A stretch of 64,000 bases of DNA, from assembly GCF_035083965.1 (NCBI RefSeq), contig NC_089722.1, forward strand, positions 23,086,142 to 23,150,141. Direction: 5' to 3'. The DNA comes from Branchiostoma lanceolatum (Eukaryota; Chordata; Leptocardii; Amphioxiformes; Branchiostomatidae). The translations under genes were made by a program, and so were the position numbers. Of the stretch, positions 52,432-64,000 are shown one piece after another. How positions within the stretch are numbered: the stretch's first letter is position 1; each line of letters opens with the position of its first letter. The notes under the pieces were generated by a model. It ran no database searches. It worked only from the letters and a program-made list of their open reading frames with translations, and had not been told where the DNA came from.

Positions 52432-52713
52432 CTGTAGACAACTAAGTCGTCCCAAACAGAACCAGACTGTCGACTGTAAATATGGACCAAGGACATTATA
52501 TAGGATGTCCTTGGTTGGACCAATGCATTGTCGATCTTACAAATTCAACATCACTACTTTTTCTTAGAATAATTGAAAATTGTCTAAATGACATTTGTGA
52601 TATTCAGTGTGTTATCTATGATGTATTTGATTAATTATTACCTTTCTCTCATAGTTGTAGACAACTAAGTCTGCACAGACAGAACCACAGTGTCTGCTGT
52701 AAAGGTTGGACCA
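52432..52713 (+). repeat. Duplicated segment around the TBCCD1 start exon
   Basis: GTAGACAACTAAGTC...CAGAACCA followed by a TGTAAA..GGACCA stretch occurs at 52432-52490 and again at 52655-52713. GTTGGACCAATGCAT also recurs, just before the true start codon. A related TCTATCTTACAGATTCAA / TCGATCTTACAAATTCAA pair lies further upstream. Confidence 0.8.
52487..52514. repeat. Perfect 10-bp hairpin upstream of TBCCD1 start exon
   Basis: CCAAGGACAT and ATGTCCTTGG are separated by 8 nt, within the duplicated segment. Confidence 0.85.
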
Positions 52714-55700
52714 ATGCATCATGGAGGGGGGAAGCAGGCAGGGGGGTCAGAGACGCTGCAGCTGTGGGTGAGGCCTGAGCCCTTCACCCTGGGGGTGCTC
52801 CCCCTCCCCCCGCATCCTAAACTCGGGCTACATGTGAGTAGTTTTTTTTTGTAACAACATGGCAAATCATTAAAATTTTTACCAATGACATTTGACAGGT
52901 GCTTAGAAAGGGGATTGGGTGGAATGAATAGATGTTTTACCTTTATTGCAAATCTGATGAATTATTATCATTATTTTTCAGTACCTTAAGAAAATTTCTG
53001 TATATGCCAAAACCAAAGGGAAGCAAGGATTTCCTAGACTTAGGTGAGTTCTCATGCACTTTTTGACCATCTTTTCTTCTTTTTAATGTTTACAGACCAC
53101 ATAGTATATTGTCATTATGTACAGTTGAAAAAAAAAAAAAACTAAGAGATTCTCTAGCAACAGTGAAAGTCATATCAGTTATCACATCGTTGTTTTGTTC
53201 CCTCTACTTTCCCCCAAGCTATGCTGTATGGAAACATGTTGCATGCAACAAGCTCCAGCTGTCAGAGGATCTGGCTTGGGTGTAAGTAAATTTGTCATGA
53301 TGATTGATGGTACATTTGTACTTGCGGTTCCTTCTCATTTCTGTATGCGCATAATTAGATGACGATTCAAATGCCCAAGTTGATACGATTTCAAAATGTT
53401 GTTTAGCATATATAGATGTTTGTTTCTTTGTTTGTTTTCAGGTATTTTGAGACATATGATCTCCTGAGTCATCCTAGCGGAGAAGATCGAAGTGAACAAG
53501 AAGGTGGCAGTCCAGGTCAGTGTGATGGTTGCAGCTTTGAATGTGTAATTAAGTCAATTAAAAACAACAAAAAAAGCATCTAATTACCAGGTAACCTGGT
53601 AGTATAGTACAACTTAATGTTAAAACTTCTACACAAGGACTACTAAAGCTTTTGTCTGCAAACTATATGTTCTTGACTTTCTAGTCTCTATTGTATGACA
53701 GGTGTAATAGAATTCTTCTTGTTTTCCGTCTATATTTAGGAAGGAAAAGTGTGGAGACTTTCAAGTTCCTGCTGTTCCTATACATCCAACAGTCCAACAA
53801 AATCTCACTCAGAGATTCCTCACTGGTCACAGGAGAAGAGTATCCTTTTTACAATCTGTCACATTACTGTAGGACTTGAATTTTAATCATGCAAGAAGTA
53901 ACCTTCCATTGGTGTTGCACACCTCATCTATACTTTGGAAGTGCAAGTTGCATGTTGAGTTTGAAAGTTAATTGAATTGGTTGTTGAATAAGTTATGAAG
54001 ACTATTACATGAATGTCCTAGTCACTTAAAGCTTGTGCGATAGTGATGTTCCTTGACCGGAGCTCCCTTCAGATGGCCAACTCGTTCTCGATCTCCCTCC
54101 CCTGACCCAGACGGAAGAACATCCCATGGGCCAAAGGTAGGTCTTTACATCCATATAGGCTCAGTTTTCATTGTCACTCCTGACGGAAAAAACATAAATC
54201 TTAATGCTATGGAGTTTCTATATGCTTTGTAACCTTTGATGTTATTCTCTTTATTTATAAGAGAGAGTTTTGAAAGATTGATTTGTACTTCCTTTCTTTC
54301 TGGACTGGGTTTTTCCTTGATTTTGCACCAGTTATGTATACTGATACTTCAGTTGCTGCGATCTACACCAATGGCTTGATTCTGTACATCACAAAAATTA
54401 GTATTTTTTTAATTCTCTTCACCCCTTTAGGGCCTGGATGAACAGAACCACCTGCTGTTTGTTATAAACCACCTGGATGAGATGATGGGACTTCTGGTCG
54501 AGCCAGGTCAGTCATAAATACTTCATTAGATACTGATAGGTTGATTTTTTATGTGTTCTTTTTTCATGGAAGTAATCATTTTGAAATTTGTACAGTTCAT
54601 ACATTTTCTTCCTTCCTTCCTTCACAGATCAGTATGGTGATGGGGTACATGACCAGTTACTGTCAGTAGAAGCTGTGCAGGCCCTGGGCTTTGTTATAGA
54701 AGGCTCAAGTAATGGCAAGTAAGTACCGAATACCCCATCTGTTTTCCTATTGTGTAAACCAAAATTGCAATTTGATCGGATGTTGTGTTAAACTGTGGCC
54801 TTCTGTGATCCATATGGGGACTAAGATATAGAAGATGTTTATATGAACTCTTAAGACATTTTCCCTCAAGGCCCCCTGTATAACAAATGGTGATTTCTAA
54901 CTTGGTAACCTTTTCTACAGACAAGTAAAGCCGGTCCATACCATTGCAATGCAGCATGGGGTACAGCAGCAAAGTGGTTACTCCAAGGTGAGATTTCAAA
55001 TAATGCAGACACCTGATCTACATCTTTTTTAAAGCTATGCAATGCCATATCCTATGGCTTCACTAATTCAAGACTTCTACTTTTACCTGTTATAGAAGAA
55101 AATGCAAACCTGAAGAGAGTCTTATAGCATGTTTTTAACATCTTCCCCCCAGATATCCCAAAGCTTCTCATTCCGAAGTCTCCAAACGTGGGTAAGGAAG
55201 CATCTGGGTGCAAACCTGTTTGGCATCACAGCCTGTATAGCTACAGGAAGACGGCTGTCATGGACTAAACCAGGTAGGCTAATACTTTTGTGTTTTTTTT
55301 TTACGTTGTGTACTTTAGACAGTGACATGCATCTAGTAAACATCAAGCAGATCTTCCTGGTTTCTCTTTTCTCTGGATTCTGAGTTGCAGTCCCTCTATG
55401 CATGGACAAGAAGGATTATGATAATTCAGTTTATGAAGGTCTAAAGATACCCTCTAGTGAGTTGAATATAACAATGTACTCACTGATGTTATCCCTTCAC
55501 TTCCCCAGTTGAACAGGATGGAAGGACAGAGAGCAGCCCGGGAAAGAGAGGACGAGTAGCCACCAATGCACACATAGCCTCTAAACAGTCAGTATCTGTT
55601 GTGACTGTTCTTGATTTATAGACTTAAATGCAGTTTCTGCTCAAAGGAAACATCTACATGTATCGAAAGTATTACATACTTAGCAACGTATCTTCTACTT

Positions 55701-58700
55701 TAGATGATGACTATATTTTCTTTAATCCTTTTCCTGGTTACTTCTGCAGTATCCAATACATATTTTTGGTGAATAGATGGTAGGAGGTACAATATATGGT
55801 AGGTATAAGGTTGATTAGACAAGATAAACACCCTTAAATCACTTTCTATTTTCCTTCCAGAAACAAGGTGTTGATTCTGTCTCAGGTGTGCAAGCAGACT
55901 GTTTCCCAGGTAACTTTGATAAGTTTCATAAAAACGTATCCTAAAGATAAACATTATAGTTTTATATTACTAAAGGCAGATGTGTATGAATCTCCAAATA
56001 ATAATGTCCCGCAACTTGGTACATATCAGAAGTCTCCAGCACACTAATCAAGCATCTGTGATGAAATTTTCACTGACATAACAAAAGGAAATGTCTTTCT
56101 TCAGAGTTCAGAGGTGGTGAGTGAAGCCCACATCAAGATCCACAGATGTCACTTCTCCTTCATCTACCTGTTGTCTCCACTCAGGTGAGTACAGGTGGAG
56201 GTCTCACCTGTTGGTCTATCATATGTTGTGCACACATTAAAGATTAGATGTTCCTCAGCATTTGGACTGAATTTTTTTGTCTATTGTTTCTTGGGATATT
56301 CTGTAATTGCACTATGAAAATTTTACAAATTTTGTTTTTGGGTTGCAAAAAGATTGTTGGATGGTTGGTGATTTAGTAATTAGGACAATTGAGTTTTTGG
56401 AGAGACAATGTTTTTTCTGTTAATGAATTACTGAGTGCCTTTTTTTCTTTCTTTTCAGATCTGTTAGTATAGAGAAGTGTAAGCACACCACAGTAGTGCT
56501 GGGCCCGGTGGCGACCTTTATCAACGTTGTGGGGTGTGAGCACACAACTATCATAGCTGTCTGTCGCAGAATCAGTGTCAGGTCTGTCAGTGTGGCATTA
56601 CTAGTCTAGGTTATAGTGTGTTGAATTTTGTATTTACAGTGATCAGGTAAGATATAGTGAGTTTCTGAATGCACAGTCATAGTTCATTTGTTGGTTGCTT
56701 TTGTTGGTTTTGTTTTTTAAGTGTTTTGCTGGGCTTAGTCAAAAGCACTTGGCTTTCAAGCTGCTTTCCTCACATGACAATTTTTAAAGATGTGTAATAT
56801 TCAATAAGCAATCAGCAATACCCTTATATTGTTTTGCCTTTGTTTGAGGTCAACACGACTTTCATAGAAAAATCTAAAGATATTGCCCTCGAAAGTCATT
56901 CCCTTACCATTTGGCACAAGACCTTCATTTTACAGATTTGTACATTAAAAGTGTTTTCTCCTCTTGACAAATCTTGCTATTCTTGCTTAGATAATAGAGT
57001 AATAATATTGCATTTCTGTTCACAGTTCTTCAACCCTTTGTACATTTCACACGTTGACCCCGTCTCAACCTCTGGTGTTCGGTGGTAACGACAGCTTGAC
57101 CTTTGGCCCCTACCACACCCACTATCCTCAGCTAGAAAATCACATGACTCAGGTGGGGCTAGGCACAGAGTCCAACTTCTGGGACCAGCCTCTAGCGCTA
57201 GGTAAGGTAGCGCTAGGAAAAGTAAAGCTAGGTAAGGATCCAAGTTATTATCGATCGGTGAACTAACAAGTGTGGTGAGCACCTGTTTCTTCACTAATAC
57301 ACTGACCTGACTCAGTTCTTATTGTCTTGTTGGAAGCTTTTTTTGTTTGTCTCTAATTCTGTTACTGAGCACAGTTATACTCACAAGCATGTTATATAAG
57401 TGTCTACTGTGTCTTTGTGGTCAAGCTTTGCATGGTTTTGTCGCTAACATTTGGCATTATTTTAACTTTCTTTTAATTTATCACACTGACCAGTTGTTAC
57501 AAAAATACCATATTCCCTAATTTCAAGAAATATACAATTGTAAATGCAAAGCCAATCAGTAATGTGATACAAATGAAATCATGAATTTGATTTGTAAACT
57601 TTCAGCTTGCTAAGGTAGCTGTTTGGCATGAAATATGCATTGGTTATGAAGGGAGAAGGTTATAAGTGGAAACATGATTTTGGTCATGATCTGAATTTTC
57701 TTAAACACCTTTGCAGTGCCCAAGCTTGGGATGCAAGTTTATCTTTTTTATTGGTTCAGCATGGAACATGTAGTTACATGCCAGAGTTGCCCAACTAGCG
57801 AGAGGCTATTTTAAAGCATAACCTTTCAAGAAGAATACTAGTAAGTCAATGCTTTTGTCCATCTCCAGGCCCAGACAGTCAGGAAGTCCCTGTGTTTGAG
57901 ATCATGAATCCTAAAGACTTCTATGTCTTTGTCACCCCATTTGACATGGAGGGAGATACGAAGGTGAGCCATGAGACTTTCACACAAACATCATTGGAAC
58001 ATAAAGACAAGTTGGACTTGATCTGTCTTAAAATTTACAGTTGTGAAACAGTGTTTAATGATTTTGTGAAATCTTGTTTGAAACCATATTTGTTCCTAGA
58101 ACAGCTGCATAGGTGGAATGTCCAATACCTGTGGCTGAAAGTCTTGTCCATATTGCTTGCTATTTACAGTGTACTTCTAACATTAGCAAATCTTGTTCTT
58201 GTAATATTGTGTAATTGTCATGTTGCCCAGAACAGTTGACTTTAAGATGAAGAACAAAATTGTCCTAAACGCTGGATAAAGTTGTGTTTGTTTCATCAGT
58301 ATTTCATCCTAATCCTTTTTCCCACAGGAGATCCCAGGTGGTCTGCCTGAGGAGTATGAGCGTGCACTGCACCACCGTGAGAGGGACGTCAAGAGATGGC
58401 AGCGCACTGTGAAGGAGGCAGGGCTCAGCAAGGAACAGAAGAAACAGTTTCAGAGCATCGTGGAAGCCAAGTTTCAGGTGAATGGAATTTTGGTAACTTT
58501 CTAAATTTAAAGGAAAGGTCAGTAGCAGGGCTGTCTCCAGGACCCGTCCCTTTGTCCTGGGACGGAAATTCGCTTATTAGGACGGACAAAGATTCACACC
58601 ATGAAATTGATGAAAATGTATCATTTTAAAGCTTAAAATGACAGACTTAAAAACAAAAATCAATATGATGGGGTCCTGAACAATAAGTGGGACATAAAAT

Positions 58701-58911
58701 ATTTCAAGCTGGAGACAGCCCTGGTCAGTAGAAAGATTACTAGCCTGTAGAGATTGGTGTTGAATCACACTACATGTACTTTTGGATTCATGACTAACTT
58801 TCATGCTTCTCTCTGTAGGCTTGGCTGGCAGAGACAGGTAACAAGAGGCAGCTTGATGGCCTGGTGCCTTCCTCCCCCACCCACAGGGCAGCAATGGACA
58901 GTCCCAGATGA
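52714..58911 (+). CDS. TBCCD1: TBCC domain-containing protein 1 (complete)
   Basis: TBCCD1 relates to tubulin cofactor C and RP2. In animals it is needed for centrosome-nucleus positioning and Golgi organisation. Coding exons: 52714-52833, 52982-53043, 53219-53281, 53442-53515, 53740-53839, 54073-54136, 54431-54506, 54628-54718, 54921-54987, 55153-55273, 55509-55587, 55861-55909, 56105-56184, 56459-56581, 57026-57201, 57869-57963, 58328-58477, 58819-58911; all phases agree. Product 560 aa (human 557). Landmarks: LQLWVRPEPFTLGVLPLPP, FLLFLYIQQSNKISLR, SFSFRSLQTWVRKHLG, the TBCC core KIHRCHFSFIYLLSPLRSVS, and FYVFVTPFDMEGDTKEIPGG. The TBCC arginine-finger position reads CRRISV, without the GAP arginine, as in vertebrate TBCCD1. 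The start at 52714 precedes a poorly conserved glycine-rich leader. Confidence 0.96.
53840..54072 (+). other. U12-type (minor spliceosome) intron in TBCCD1
   Basis: The donor GA|GTATCCTTT matches the U12 5' consensus exactly. TTCCTTGAC at 54049-54057 matches the U12 branch-site consensus, with the branch A 16 nt from the AG at 54071-54072. Splicing here restores GEEWPTR, aligned with the vertebrate protein, so the junction is fixed by homology. Confidence 0.9.
58526..58723. mobile_element. 198-bp hAT-like MITE with perfect 8-bp target duplication
   Basis: The terminal inverted repeat CAGGGCTGTCTCCAG / CTGGAGACAGCCCTG is perfect over 15 bp. GTCAGTAG is duplicated at 58518-58525 and 58724-58731. 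It lies in the last TBCCD1 intron. The 8-bp duplication and CAGGG terminus fit the hAT superfamily. There is no coding capacity. Confidence 0.92.
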
Positions 58912-59620
58912 CCACCCACCCATCCACCTGGCATCAATGGACAGTCCCTATAACACAGATGTTAAAAATGTATTCCTTATTATCGTTGTGTGAGTCGATG
59001 TTAGGGATGAAGAAGATGTTTTGTTACAAGGGTTGCCAGAGAAGGTTCATAGGTTGGAAAAGTGAGACAAAATGAACGTTCAGAAAGAAGTTGTATTCAT
59101 ACTCTTCTCTATCATAGACCACCGTCTGTATTGTCAGGTCGTAATTGATAATCATTCTAAGGTTATGTCTTTTGGCAGCTAGGAAAAAGTATTTAGATAT
59201 GTTGCACAGACAAAAGCATTATCCGAATGTCAGGAAATTATTACTTAAAATCTTTTACAACAGATGTCTTTGTTCCTTGCTCAATGTGCCATTCCTTGGA
59301 AAACGCCTTGCCATGATACAAGCAATATTCTTTCAGCTTACCGAAACCAAAAAATCCTGCAGAAATTTTGAGCTTGCCATAATGCTTAAGAAGAAAGCTA
59401 AAATCTTGTGAAGACCTTCTTCTGAGAATCCATGCCAGTAACGTCATTGTATATGTTGTATTTTTGTTGTTGAGGGTTGTAAGGTGAATGTATTCTGTGA
59501 CAGTGTATTGCACCATACTAAGGTGGATTTGCGACTCAAATCATTTGTGCAATTATGCATTGTGTGATGTACTTTTGCCATGTATTAAATTTCTCCTAGT
59601 TTTGAAGTTAACGTCCAAAG
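58912..59620 (+). other. TBCCD1: TBCCD1 3' UTR and downstream
   Basis: ATTAAA at 59584-59589 is the first plausible poly(A) signal, about 675 nt after the stop. A canonical AATAAA occurs later at 60111-60116. No other coding exon is recognised here. Confidence 0.5.
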
Positions 59621-60489
59621 ATACGAGTAGAACTTTCTGGTGCGAGGATGTTGATACATGGTGATAGATCTAGAGCTTTATGTGCCAATCTGTAGATAAA
59701 GTCAGAGTATATTTCAAACTATGGAGTGAATTGCCATTTTATGCTTATTCCTCTCCCAGAAAATTAGATAAAATGAACTATCAAGATCTAGAGTCAAAAA
59801 TATTTCACATTTATTTGGGATAAATGTTGATGATTGTTTCATCTGTATGCTAAGATGTCCGCAGTTTTATTGACACTTAAGTTTTAATAGTTCATTAATT
59901 CAGTTGTAGGAAACAGATTTTGTGTGTTCAATGTAAACGTAAAACTTACACTAAGTAGATCCTTGTTGCAACAAAATGTGATCTACTCACTGTGATCTGA
60001 AATTAGCAAGTAAAAAGCAGCTAGAAAAATATTGCAAGACAATGTTGTAAACTATAATGATGTCTTAACACCTCATCATATATCAAGACATAAATCTAGA
60101 TATAGCAACAAATAAAGTATTGAATCACTGTCTGTTGCTGTGCCTGTATAAGACATTCTTTCTTTTTATCAACTGTTAACACAGACCAAAAAAACATATG
60201 TTCTTCCTGATACAAGATACAGGTAATAAAGCCTGCATCCTTCTGGATGAAATGTTCCCTGTCCTTGGTGCTGAAGTAGCTCCATTCCTTCCTCAGGAGT
60301 CTCCAGTACACCTAGCATATTTATACCGCCCGCCTGCAGAACTACAGTACAGTGGTGTTCTGTCACCAAGTTTGTTTGGCCATATAGCATGTGCTGTAAG
60401 TCATCAACATTGAACACGTATTTTCACATCTAGAGACATCACAATCACACCACAAGGTAAGCAAGCCCAAACTTATTTTGCAGATGTTC

Positions 60490-60495
60490 TTTATT
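60490..60495 (-). terminator. Candidate poly(A) signal AATAAA of the thrombospondin gene
   Basis: Minus-strand AATAAA about 190 nt beyond the stop codon. The gene converges on TBCCD1. Confidence 0.5.
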
Positions 60496-60684
60496 TAGTA
60501 CTTTCTTGAGTATATTCTGTATTTTCTTGATAAGTATATGAGCATACGCTGTTACATATATTTCGAACTGAATTTACTTTATGGAGTGCATCAATTATCA
60601 TTAATGTTTATCAGAAAAGATTGAGAAAGCCGGCGATAGAAGTCACAGCTTCCATTGTGTTTCTGTCGAGATGCTTGTCTCCAG

Positions 60685-63600
60685 TTAGGCGGACGGAGTG
60701 TTGCCTGCAAGAAAACAGCAACAAGCAGTAAGCATGTATATTGCATTTCTGAGGCCTATCAATTTCCAAAGCACTTATGGTTTTAATCGCACATAGGTAC
60801 CTCGGAAAAATAGAATTCTGAGGACCACATATATCCAGAGTAGTATACCCAGTGAACTATCAGTGAGAGGAAAATATTTTGCACGTTAAGTATTAAAAAA
60901 ATCATTTGGTTACAAAAATCCTAACAACCTGATGTAACGTTTCCGGATAAAATGCCTGTTTAAAGAATCAGTTATGATTCTTATTCCTCTTTCGGAAGAG
61001 ACGTAAAATGGGGGTCCTGTATTCGAGGAGGTGCACGAGCGCGTTACAACAGCCTCATTACTCTGAAATGGGTACCTACCTGCTGTGATAACACAACCTA
61101 GTGAATTATTGTTATTATTATTATAAGAAATCTGACTTTAGCCTTTGGGTATTTCTTACCATCGCACTCGGTGACGAGATGAGACCAGATGACGTTCTCC
61201 TGGGAGTAACAGTACACCCCGAGACGGCCTCCGCGGAGAGAGGCGTCCAGAACGTCACCTGAGTCAACCACAAGGCGACTGCCTTCGTACAAGTGGAACC
61301 TGGAGGGACAGTGATAGAGATAACATACTTTTATTCTAGCATTGGTTTGGAAAGGAAACAGGGAATTACGTCCTAACGGTTTTAAAATGATAAGATGTAA
61401 GCCATCTGAGCTTGGCTATGTGTTCAGTGCTACAGTAGAGACTAAATATTGTTGCTTTCCTATATCCACAGTTTCAACACGACACAAGTCACAGTACGAT
61501 TATGTACTACAGGTTACCTGATGAGTCCGATGTCCACCCGGTGCCTCAGCTCCCAGCGGTAGGCGGTGTTGTAGCGCCAACCCTCTTTGCTAGGATCCTC
61601 CCATAGCAGCTGGGTCTGGAGTTGGTATACAGACATGTGTAGTCAGACCGAATTGCAGTTCATGTTAAACGTTACTAATTTTGACTGTAATATCAATTTG
61701 GTACAGGAATTTCACTACTTCCTTTCAAGAAAGGCAATTATCACTAGAAAAGTTGCTTTTGCATTCAAGTACATTTAAGTATAATCGATCGTCAGTGAAT
61801 CGAATGATAGAGTCAAACATAAGCTGTAGGCTTACCCACTACAAAGGTTTGCTGCACACAAAATCACCATTTATTTGGCAGTTGCGCTTTTCACGCTCTG
61901 TGTGCTTTTTTGTTACCTTTTACAGGTTTATGCAGTAATGGCATATGCAGTATAACAAAACTCACCTGTCCCGGAACTTCCACACCCTTCCATAGAGCCA
62001 GTGATAGGTCCTGACCGGGTCCAGTTATCGAGTTCACCAACTAGTAAACAAACAGTTTAAACCTCTTAAGGCAAAATGAGTCTAATAAGCTCTTCGCTAG
62101 TGTCACAACGTTTATAATACATATGGCCTACAGAAAATATTTTAGTGTTTTATCAACAACTAGTACCATATGATCAATTTGGTAAGTCATAGGAAATAAT
62201 GTTGTGTTTCCAGTTACACCAGAAAGAAAACTGCTGACCCAAGCTTTTTTTGGTGGACCACTTGTAAGGAATATAAAATGTCAATCTGACATCTGGTGAT
62301 GAAAATTCAAAATAGCACCCTAGTAGCCATGCAATTTTTACAGACTTCCTGTATCTAACATTCTTTTAACAGATTGAGGCTCCAGGCAGTTCATGTCTTT
62401 GTTCAGTTAATTGATATCATTGTGCTTGTAAAATGCATATCTCTACAATTACAACATCACCAGTCCTGATACGTTTCAGTTTTACATCGTTAAACTATAT
62501 TTGTTGGATCATTTCGGCGGAAATCTAAAAAAAGAAGAAGAGATTCCCTATCTACCGATCCTTAGTTTTTCAGTACAGTAACCGGAAGCACAACATTATT
62601 TTCTTAGGCCTTAGCAGCATGATTAACTAAAATAAACCATTTAAAAGATTTCCAAAATCACTGTTCTCCTGCCCCAATGGCAGTGCCTCATTGACAATGT
62701 GTACATGTATACATACACCGGAGGGACAATGGCTTTCTATATTTTCCACGTCACCTTGTGAAACAGCTGAATAGCTAGCTGCCATGGGCCCAGTTTTCCA
62801 CTTACAGTTTAGGGCAGTTTACACTAGGGCCATTCCAAGACACGGGAGAGAATATCTCTCCTTCTGCTATGAAAACAAACTCCCACCTTCAGCTGTACCC
62901 CAGCCTGTCCACCACTCCCGTCCCCTGCCTGTTTCCAGGACACCAGGTAGAAGCGAGAGTTGCTCTGATAGCTGAAGACGAAACCCACGAAGTCGTCATC
63001 AACCTGGCTGTTCACAAAGAAGGTTCCTCGGTAGTCCACACTGCCGAAGGTTGCTATGCCTGTTACACGTATGGGTCCGGATTAAAAACACAGAAATATT
63101 TTAAAAACTCAGCATTACCACCAATCACAAGCATTGATTCCTACTGCTTATTCAGCCATACGGTCATAAGCTTATCTGAATAAAGACTAAAACTGGGCAT
63201 TAATGATCGATCAATAATCCACGCCAATAACCAGGCAATAATGTACATTTTAAGAGTAATGAGATTTTGAGATTGAAACTTAGTTAAAGCGATGCCCGGC
63301 TTTATCCTCGCACCGGTCTTCAGTACCTGAAAAAGCTGAGATTGATTTAGCTAATACCTGTATACTAAATTTACAGTGTTTTCATAGAATTAACAAAAAA
63401 AAGCAGCGCACACACTTTCAACCAAAATTTTTTTCAAAAATCGTAGTAAACTCACCAATGATGATTCCAGGATCACTGTTTAGTTTTTGCGTAATCTCAG
63501 CACCCTGTTAAAGAATCGAAGAAGACTTGAGATATACACGTTGTGTCTTTCATACATGTTTTGATGTACGTCAGTGTGAATATTAGACATCCAGGTCACG

Positions 63601-63868
63601 TGAAAGAATAGTAAGATTGAGTCTGTACTATGGGATTACTGAATTATAATCCCATGTGTATTATTCAGTTTTTGTGCCACGGAAGAGTGTACCTCGTTCA
63701 GGAACTCCCAGTGTGGTGGGTTGTTTGAGTTGACTCCCCCGAGGTTGATGGTTCGGTAGTCCCTGAAGTCCGTGCTGCTGATCATGTTGTTTTCAGGGCA
63801 CACGTCATCAGCGTCTATCACCCCGTCCATGTCGAAATCAGGTGCGCAGGCATCTCCGATACCATCAC
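60685..63868 (-). CDS. THBS: Thrombospondin, C-terminal exons (5' part off right edge)
   Basis: Secreted calcium-binding matrix glycoprotein. Exons 63693-63868, 63456-63504, 62887-63059, 61966-62040, 61518-61615, 61160-61299 and 60685-60704 join in frame to about 244 residues. The first exon encodes the end of the last type 3 repeat ([20 protein letters not shown] then DDVCPENN) and the start of the C-terminal domain. The lectin-like C-terminal sandwich follows: [64 protein letters not shown], and [20 protein letters not shown]. The protein ends TECDGNTPSA. The DxDxDG calcium loops and the conserved cysteines are present. VCPENN.IS resembles TSP1/2, but a single invertebrate thrombospondin cannot be assigned to one vertebrate paralogue. 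Confidence 0.95.
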
Positions 63869-63977
63869 CTGGGAAATATTGAAGGTAAAATCTACGTTGC
63901 ATTAAACAATACACATAGGCCTGTATCTAAGGATACGTATACCCAAAAATGTACGAGTGCATCTAAACATTGCTCAC

Positions 63978-64000
63978 ATTATCCTCATCGCTGTCGTTGT
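63978..64000 (-). CDS. THBS: Possible preceding thrombospondin exon, cut by window edge
   Basis: The minus strand reads N-D-S-D-E-D-N before a consensus donor (AAT|GTGAGC), matching the acidic style of type 3 repeats. Joining it directly to the exon at 63868 breaks phase: that exon needs one leading base, and the matching frame here contains a stop. A real exon, with a missing base or an intermediate exon, is possible. Confidence 0.4.

Noticed and set aside
59145..59411. 88-codon plus-strand frame after TBCCD1
   Set aside because: Lies in the TBCCD1 3' UTR, lysine/leucine-rich by base composition, no recognisable family.

Overview
This is a eukaryotic, intron-rich, AT-leaning chromosomal window from an animal, most probably a lancelet (amphioxus, Branchiostoma). 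No prokaryotic, plastid or viral gene blocks are visible. The evidence is: GT-AG introns dividing short exons; five animal genes whose spliced products align residue by residue to vertebrate families at invertebrate-chordate distances; abundant short transposons (MITEs), tRNA-derived SINEs and tetranucleotide microsatellites. The species is an inference; the gene families are secure.

Layout, left to right. (1) 1-39.9 kb, minus strand: the 5' part of a TTC28-like giant tetratricopeptide-repeat gene. Seven exons are visible, with a 28 kb second intron, and the gene continues off the left edge. (2) 41.8-46.3 kb, minus strand: a complete GDPD1/GDPD3-type membrane glycerophosphodiester phosphodiesterase (327 aa). 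It carries two adjacent, equally long, in-frame versions of one 90-bp exon that are too close together to be spliced to each other. (3) 47.9-51.4 kb, minus strand: a complete ERp29-type ER chaperone (251 aa) ending in KDEL and with no cysteine. (4) 51.6-59.6 kb, plus strand: a complete TBCCD1 gene (560 aa, 18 coding exons) that includes a textbook U12-type intron. It is head-to-head with the ERp29 gene across about 0.25 kb, probably a shared bidirectional promoter. (5) 60.4 kb to the right edge, minus strand: the last exons of a thrombospondin gene (end of the type 3 repeats plus the C-terminal lectin-like domain), convergent with TBCCD1.

The large TTC28 introns and the intergenic spaces hold no further gene that I can support. 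They do hold identifiable mobile DNA: a 1.1 kb TIR element built from about five internal ~190-bp units; a 198-bp hAT-like MITE with a perfect 8-bp target duplication; a second copy of that family in the GDPD 3' UTR; a 152-bp perfect-ended foldback element with TA duplication; and a 192-bp TA-flanked MITE. SINEs, microsatellites and several local tandem duplications are also present.

The genes do not form a pathway. They are neighbours of unrelated function: cytokinesis/TPR scaffold, lysophospholipid metabolism, secretory protein folding, centrosome-Golgi positioning and extracellular matrix. The most interesting points are the mutually-exclusive-looking exon pair in the phosphodiesterase, the U12 intron, the cysteine-free ERp29, and the transposon that seems to supply the phosphodiesterase's poly(A) signal.
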